Positions 59,993-64,000 of a DNA stretch of 64,000 nucleotides are shown piece after piece (the stretch's first letter is position 1; the number at the start of each line of letters is the position of its first letter). The notes below the pieces were generated by a model. It had not been told where the DNA came from, made no database searches, and worked only from the letters and a program-made list of their open reading frames with translations. Origin of the DNA: Dermabacter hominis NBRC 106157. GTDB lineage: Bacteria; Actinomycetota; Actinomycetes; Actinomycetales; Dermabacteraceae. The position numbers were made by a program, and so were the translations under genes. The DNA is taken from contig NZ_BCSI01000007.1 in the NCBI RefSeq assembly GCF_001570785.1, positions 1-64,000 of the forward strand, read 5' to 3'.

Positions 59993-61972
59993 CTAACTTT
60001 CGGTGCCTTCGCCCGGTTCGAGAAAATCCTCGATCGAGAGATCGCGCCGCATGAGATTCGTGGAAAGCGCGAGCATGTCGGAAAGGGACTCGTTGAGGAT
60101 CGCGCGATCCGCGGGCCGCAGCGGGTTGTGCCCCGCGAGCATCGCCTGCACGTAGATGAGCCGCACCGTTCGTGAGGCCACGACCTGATCCTCGCCCTCG
60201 ATGCCCGCGAGCATCTTCACGAGGGGGCTATTCCAGTTGAGAACGAGCGTGGCAAGGGTGGGCAGGCTCGAGTCTGGGCCTTTCGGCGCACGCTCCGTTT
60301 CCGGTGAGGAGGCCGTGACCTCACGCATGAGGTCACCCCAGAAGCCGCTCGTCGATTCCTCAAGGCGGCGCAGCTCCATGCTCCTCAAAACATCGGGATC
60401 AACGACGTAGAGGGCCGGGACATCCTCGGGAGTAAACGCGCGCACCTGGACGTCGCAATCGAGCCCAAACAGTGCGGTTTCGGCGAATGCGCGCACGCGT
60501 TCGGCGGCCTCTTTGTCGGGACCGAACACCGCCCCGAACTGCGCGATCACATCGCCAAGGGTGACTGGCGCGGCGCTCGCGGACGCAACAGTCTCGCCGA
60601 GCATCCGCATGAGGTCTTTTTCGTACACGTAACCGGCATTGACGACGACCTGGTCGCTCGGGATCACGCCCGCGAGCTGGCGGAATTCCTCCGTTGTTTC
60701 GGCGTAGCGCACACGCGGGTTCGCCTCGACGATCTCGCTCACGAGCATGCGCCCCTGGTTCGTCTCGAACGTGAAATGAGGCAGCACGATCCGCGCGAGC
60801 TCCACATCGTGAACGGCGAGGGAGCGCAGGGCCAAGTCGTGGATGGCAAGGAAACGCTGGAGGCCGCGCGGATCGCTCTCAGCAAGCGAGAGGATCCAGG
60901 CTCGCAACGTCGAGGCAATCGCGCGCTTCGTGACGGCGAGCGCCTCATCGTTGACGAAACCCTCACGCGAGGCGGTGGGGGTAAGCCCCGTGGAATCGAG
61001 AACGACTCGCACGAAAAATGCCCATTCGGGCAGGAGATCGGGGAGGGCTTCGGAGACGAGAAGCCCGCCCATGTAGGCGCGCGTGGCCTGCCGCGCGCCG
61101 GGGGAGGGAGAAGCGGGAAGGACGAAAGCGGTTCCTCGGGTGCCCGTTTCGGGAACGGAAATATCGATGATGTCGAGGGGTTGTGCACCGAGAAGTTCGG
61201 TTCCGTACTCGGCGAGATGCTCGAGATCCCGCTCGAGAGCCCAAGCGTAAAGATCATCTTCGCTGCCCTCCACGGGAGCATCAGCCGCCGAGGGAAGCGC
61301 CCCGGGGGAGAGGTGACGGGTAAAGAACGGGGTGCGATTGACGAAACGCTCCGTTCCACGCGGCCCGCAGACCTCGAGCGTCACGGGGAGGAACTCCGCG
61401 AACGTGGTCGCGAGCTCCCACACGCGGACGTATGACGTGAGCTCGCGAGCTTCCGGCCGGGGAGTGAGCCGCACGCTCGTGCCGACTGCAACGTGAGAGC
61501 CGGCGGACCCCTCGAGAGCTTCGAGTGTGAACGTGCCATCACTGCGGCCCACCCAACGGCTCGCCTCCCCACCGGAGGCGGGGCGGGTTTCGACCACGAT
61601 TTCATCGCTCACCATGAAGCAGCTCAGCAGCCCGATGCCGAACTGCCCCAGCCGATCCGTGCGAGGCAAGTCGAAAATGTCCCGCTTGCTCGATTGGCCG
61701 ACGGTCGAGAGGAGCTCCGCCATTTCCTCGCGGTGCATGCCCGCGCCGTTATCGGTGACAACGAGCTCGCCAGATTCGGGGCCCACGGGCGTCACCTGGA
61801 TGAGGGCATCATCGAGGGTCAGCGTGCCCGCCTCGATGCGCGTCATGATCGCATCGCGAGCGTTCTGAATGAGCTCGCGCAGGAACACGCGCGGATTCGA
61901 GTAGATGTGCGTGCTCAGAAGCTCGACGACCGCGTGAAGATTGACCTGAAACGGATGGGAGGGAAGCGTCAT
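59993..61972 (-). CDS. htpG: Chaperone HtpG (Hsp90)
   Basis: HtpG of 659 residues. N-terminal GHKL ATPase: 'FLRELIQNARDAIMTRIEAG' (N-box), 'VTDNGAGMHREEMAELLSTV' (D-x-G-x-G), 'GQFGIGLLSCFMV' . Middle domain 'DSTGLTPTASREGFVNDEAL' with the catalytic-loop Arg. The C-terminal dimerisation domain is shorter than in E. coli. The family is divergent, as in actinobacterial 'molecular chaperone HtpG' proteins with 'LSTHIYSNPRVFLRELIQNA'. ATG lies six bases after TAGGAT and has no ribosome site. First gene of htpG-nadE-TPR. Confidence 0.9.
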   Translation of the reverse strand: MTLPSHPFQVNLHAVVELLSTHIYSNPRVFLRELIQNARDAIMTRIEAGTLTLDDALIQVTPVGPESGELVVTDNGAGMHREEMAELLSTVGQSSKRDIFDLPRTDRLGQFGIGLLSCFMVSDEIVVETRPASGGEASRWVGRSDGTFTLEALEGSAGSHVAVGTSVRLTPRPEARELTSYVRVWELATTFAEFLPVTLEVCGPRGTERFVNRTPFFTRHLSPGALPSAADAPVEGSEDDLYAWALERDLEHLAEYGTELLGAQPLDIIDISVPETGTRGTAFVLPASPSPGARQATRAYMGGLLVSEALPDLLPEWAFFVRVVLDSTGLTPTASREGFVNDEALAVTKRAIASTLRAWILSLAESDPRGLQRFLAIHDLALRSLAVHDVELARIVLPHFTFETNQGRMLVSEIVEANPRVRYAETTEEFRQLAGVIPSDQVVVNAGYVYEKDLMRMLGETVASASAAPVTLGDVIAQFGAVFGPDKEAAERVRAFAETALFGLDCDVQVRAFTPEDVPALYVVDPDVLRSMELRRLEESTSGFWGDLMREVTASSPETERAPKGPDSSLPTLATLVLNWNSPLVKMLAGIEGEDQVVASRTVRLIYVQAMLAGHNPLRPADRAILNESLSDMLALSTNLMRRDLSIEDFLEPGEGTES

Positions 61973-61978
61973 GCCTCG

Positions 61979-61984
61979 ATCCTA
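61979..61984 (-). promoter_or_regulatory. -10 box at leaderless distance (htpG operon)
   Basis: On the minus strand TAGGAT is followed by six bases and ATG 61972. No Shine-Dalgarno sequence and no recognisable HAIR/CIRCE-type repressor site was seen nearby. Confidence 0.4.
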
Positions 61985-62049
61985 CGGAAACAGGTGAGCC
62001 TCGGCAGGCGTCGGACCCCCGATTGTGGATAACTCGCGCCCGGTGCCCG

Positions 62050-64000
62050 TCAGGCCTTCTCCCCGGGTATCGAACCCTCACCGCTCTCGGGCGTTTCGGA
62101 ATCTGCCGCCTCGCCAGCGTCCTGCTGCTCTTCAGCATCCGCGGACTCCTCGGTGTCCTCCGTGTCCTCGACGCTCTCATCATCGTCGGGTTGCGAAGCA
62201 TCCTCCGTATCCGAAGAACCGTCGGACTCCTCAGCGCCTTCGGCACCCTCTCCAGCCGGCGCTTCCTCGGGAGCCGCGCTCTCGACACGGTCGTGAATCT
62301 TCTTCTTGATCTTCTCCACCCGGCGCTTCGCACGGATACCGAACAAGAGCATCACGAGGGCGACCGCCGAATAGGCAACCATGACCCAAATGAGGTGGGC
62401 GAAGTTGATCGAGCCGCCCGCGATCGCGACCCTCAGTGCGTTCACGACCGACGTGAAGGGCAAGTACGGGCTGATGATCTGGAAGAACTCCGGAGTCGTC
62501 TCGATCGGGTACGTAGCGCCCGCCGACGCGAGCTGAAGCACCGTGAAGATGAGCGACATGAAGCGTCCTACGGGACCGAAACACGCGACTAGCGCCTGGT
62601 TGAGCGCCATGAACGTGAGCGAGGCGATGAACGAGATGAGGAACGCCTGGCCTAGGCGCATCATGTCGATGCCCACGAGGAAGTGCACGGTCGAGACCAT
62701 GAGAACCGACTGGAGCACGCTTACGAACGCGCTTGGCAGGTAGCTTGCGAGAGCAACCATCGCAGCGGGCATGTTGCTGCCAACTCTGCGACCGCTCAGA
62801 GCAGGGAACACGAGGAAGAAAGCGAGCGCGCCAATCCACAGCGAGAGCGTCATGAAGTACGGGCCAAGGCCGTAGCCGTAGCTCTTGACTTCGTGCAAGC
62901 GGTGCTTTGAGAGGTCCACTTGCTGCGAGGCGACGCTCGCGAGGTGGTCTTCTTCGGATTTGTTGTAGCTCGGCACTTGCTCGACGCCGTCGGCAAGGCC
63001 GTCGTGGAGCTCATTTGCGCCGTCATGGAGGCGGCCGAGGCCGCCGCCGAGCTCGACCGCGCCGTCATTGAGTTTGCCGAGGCCATCGTTGAGCTTCACG
63101 GCACCGTCATTGAGTTTTATGGAGCCGTCGTGGAGCTTCACGGCGCCGTCGTTGAGTTTGCCGATGCCGCCGTCGAGCTTCACGGCACCGTCCTGAAGCT
63201 TGCCCGCGCCGGTTGTGAGGTCATTCGAGCCCGTCGCGAGGCGCTGTGCGCCATCGTTGAGTTTTCCGCTCGCGGCATCCAGCTTCGAGGCGCCGTCGGC
63301 GAGGGTCGAAGCGCCCGCATACGCGGTGCCCGTTCCATCCTTGAGCTGGCTCGTGCCATCCGCCAAACGGCCCGTGCCGTTTGTCAGCTCGCCGGCACCA
63401 TTCGAGAGCTTCCCGAGGCCGTCATCGAGTGTGTTTGCGCCCGTCGCGAGCTGGTTGATGCCGTCAACGAGCTCGTTCGACTTCGCGTCGAGCTTGCCCA
63501 CGCCTTCGTCGAGCCTCGCGAACTTATCCGCGACCTCGCGGGACTTCGCGGCCGCGTGGTCAAACAGCGCGGGAAGCTCGTTGACTTTGTCGTCGAGTGC
63601 GTGCGCGGCAGCGTCGAGGGGAACGATGATCTTGAGGTCGAGGTCGCTCACGCCCGCGTTGATCTTGCGGGAGCGTTCCGCAATCTGGTCGGCACCGCTC
63701 TTGAGACCGTCGATCGCGAGCTTTTGCTGCTCGGGATCCATCTCGTCCCAGTGTTCTTGAATGTCGGCGAGGGAATCGGCGTAGGCCTGCGTGCCTTCGA
63801 CATCTTCGACCGTGAGCTTCTTGAGCTCGACGGCTTCGTCGTGCGCGCCGCGGGTCTTGTCCTTCACCTCGTGGAGGTGATCAACGATCTCGGGTCCGCG
63901 ATTGCTCAAATCTTCCATGCGTTCGGCGATGAGCTCGGAGCCATCAGCGAGAGCGGCGGAGCCCTTCTTGAGCTCCGCGACCGCGCCGGGGAGGATCGAG
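62050..64000 (-). CDS. YhgE/Pip family membrane protein (5' part outside window)
   Basis: At least 650 residues; the frame runs off the right edge without a break, so the start is outside and the inner ATG at 63918 is not the true start. The visible part has a helical extracellular section with repeats of about 7 residues of the form L-x-D-G-A-x-K ('KLNDGAVKLDGGIGKLNDGA'), then five or six membrane helices (about 62330-62880) with 'FPALSGRRVGSN', 'ATYPIETTPEFFQIISPYLP', and a very acidic cytosolic tail of about 80 residues. Such proteins (YhgE, phage infection protein, EsaA-like) are ABC-2-related membrane proteins, some linked to type VII secretion or phage entry. Confidence 0.88.
   Translation of the reverse strand, partial: SILPGAVAELKKGSAALADGSELIAERMEDLSNRGPEIVDHLHEVKDKTRGAHDEAVELKKLTVEDVEGTQAYADSLADIQEHWDEMDPEQQKLAIDGLKSGADQIAERSRKINAGVSDLDLKIIVPLDAAAHALDDKVNELPALFDHAAAKSREVADKFARLDEGVGKLDAKSNELVDGINQLATGANTLDDGLGKLSNGAGELTNGTGRLADGTSQLKDGTGTAYAGASTLADGASKLDAASGKLNDGAQRLATGSNDLTTGAGKLQDGAVKLDGGIGKLNDGAVKLHDGSIKLNDGAVKLNDGLGKLNDGAVELGGGLGRLHDGANELHDGLADGVEQVPSYNKSEEDHLASVASQQVDLSKHRLHEVKSYGYGLGPYFMTLSLWIGALAFFLVFPALSGRRVGSNMPAAMVALASYLPSAFVSVLQSVLMVSTVHFLVGIDMMRLGQAFLISFIASLTFMALNQALVACFGPVGRFMSLIFTVLQLASAGATYPIETTPEFFQIISPYLPFTSVVNALRVAIAGGSINFAHLIWVMVAYSAVALVMLLFGIRAKRRVEKIKKKIHDRVESAAPEEAPAGEGAEGAEESDGSSDTEDASQPDDDESVEDTEDTEESADAEEQQDAGEAADSETPESGEGSIPGEKA

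Noticed and set aside
1-64000. rRNA genes, tmRNA, RNase P RNA, SRP RNA or riboswitches
   Set aside because: I looked for their conserved cores and saw none; only three tRNA genes are supported.

Overview
The window comes from a high-GC Gram-positive bacterium (Actinomycetota). The order dnaA-dnaN-recF-dciA-gyrB-gyrA-DUF3566, the tRNA-Ile / DLW-39 / tRNA-Ala cluster behind gyrA, and rpmH-rnpA-yidD-yidC-khpB-rsmG-parA-parB followed by trxB-murJ-DUF6049-cca are the classic actinobacterial replication-origin neighbourhood. Two LPXTG-type surface proteins, TANNNT-type -10 boxes and a class A PBP with a Pro-rich tail agree. A Dermabacteraceae/Micrococcales host (Dermabacter or a relative) is my guess; nothing in the window proves the genus.

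Layout. 1-5.7 kb: start of a large secreted surface protein (cut by the left edge), a DUF1801 protein, an ABC-F ATPase and an Eis-type acetyltransferase. 5.7-8.9 kb: accessory segment with a VapBC toxin-antitoxin pair, a four-unit 22-bp repeat resembling a transposon end, the tRNA-Ala/DLW-39/tRNA-Ile cluster, a decayed gene, and two paralogous helix-turn-helix genes each with its own promoter/operator and a broken downstream ORF. 8.9-14.6 kb: DUF3566, gyrA, gyrB. 14.6-22.9 kb: an array of inverted 25-bp repeats, then a 1756-residue subtilase and a 5'-nucleotidase, both with sortase signals, lying between gyrB and dciA. 23.1-28.5 kb: dciA, recF, dnaN, dnaA with DnaA boxes. 28.5-34.3 kb: rpmH to parB on the other strand. 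34.3-36.05 kb: a gene-free convergent region with nine perfect parS sites and a DnaA-box cluster. 36.05-44.6 kb (minus): a cysteine-less thioredoxin-like protein, trxB, a membrane protein, MurJ with pseudokinase and C-terminal extracellular domain, DUF6049. 44.7-50.6 kb (plus): cca, class A PBP, rpsF-ssb-rpsR-rplI. 50.6-64 kb: permease, acyltransferase, lipoprotein, tRNA-Leu, DUF1992, DJ-1/PfpI, GH25 lysozyme, SelO, an htpG-nadE-TPR-like operon and a YhgE/Pip membrane protein cut by the right edge.

How it works together. The core is the chromosome initiation and segregation module: DnaA, DnaN, RecF and DciA for initiation and repair, gyrase for topology, ParA/ParB with a dense parS centromere for segregation. 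The flanking plus-strand genes serve membrane protein insertion (YidC/YidD), RNA processing (RnpA, RsmG, KhpB) and ribosome/replication proteins. MurJ and PonA link the region to cell-wall synthesis. The surface proteins and the island around the tRNAs are accessory.

The points most worth following up are the parS/DnaA-box region between convergent genes, the inverted repeat array upstream of gyrB, the dyad element found twice between convergent genes, the recurring nonamer CGTCGGACC, the decaying paired-HTH island, the thioredoxin-like protein lacking CXXC, and the unusually frequent TANNNT-N6/7-start arrangement indicating leaderless mRNAs. Domain assignments rest on motif recognition by eye; no database search was run.
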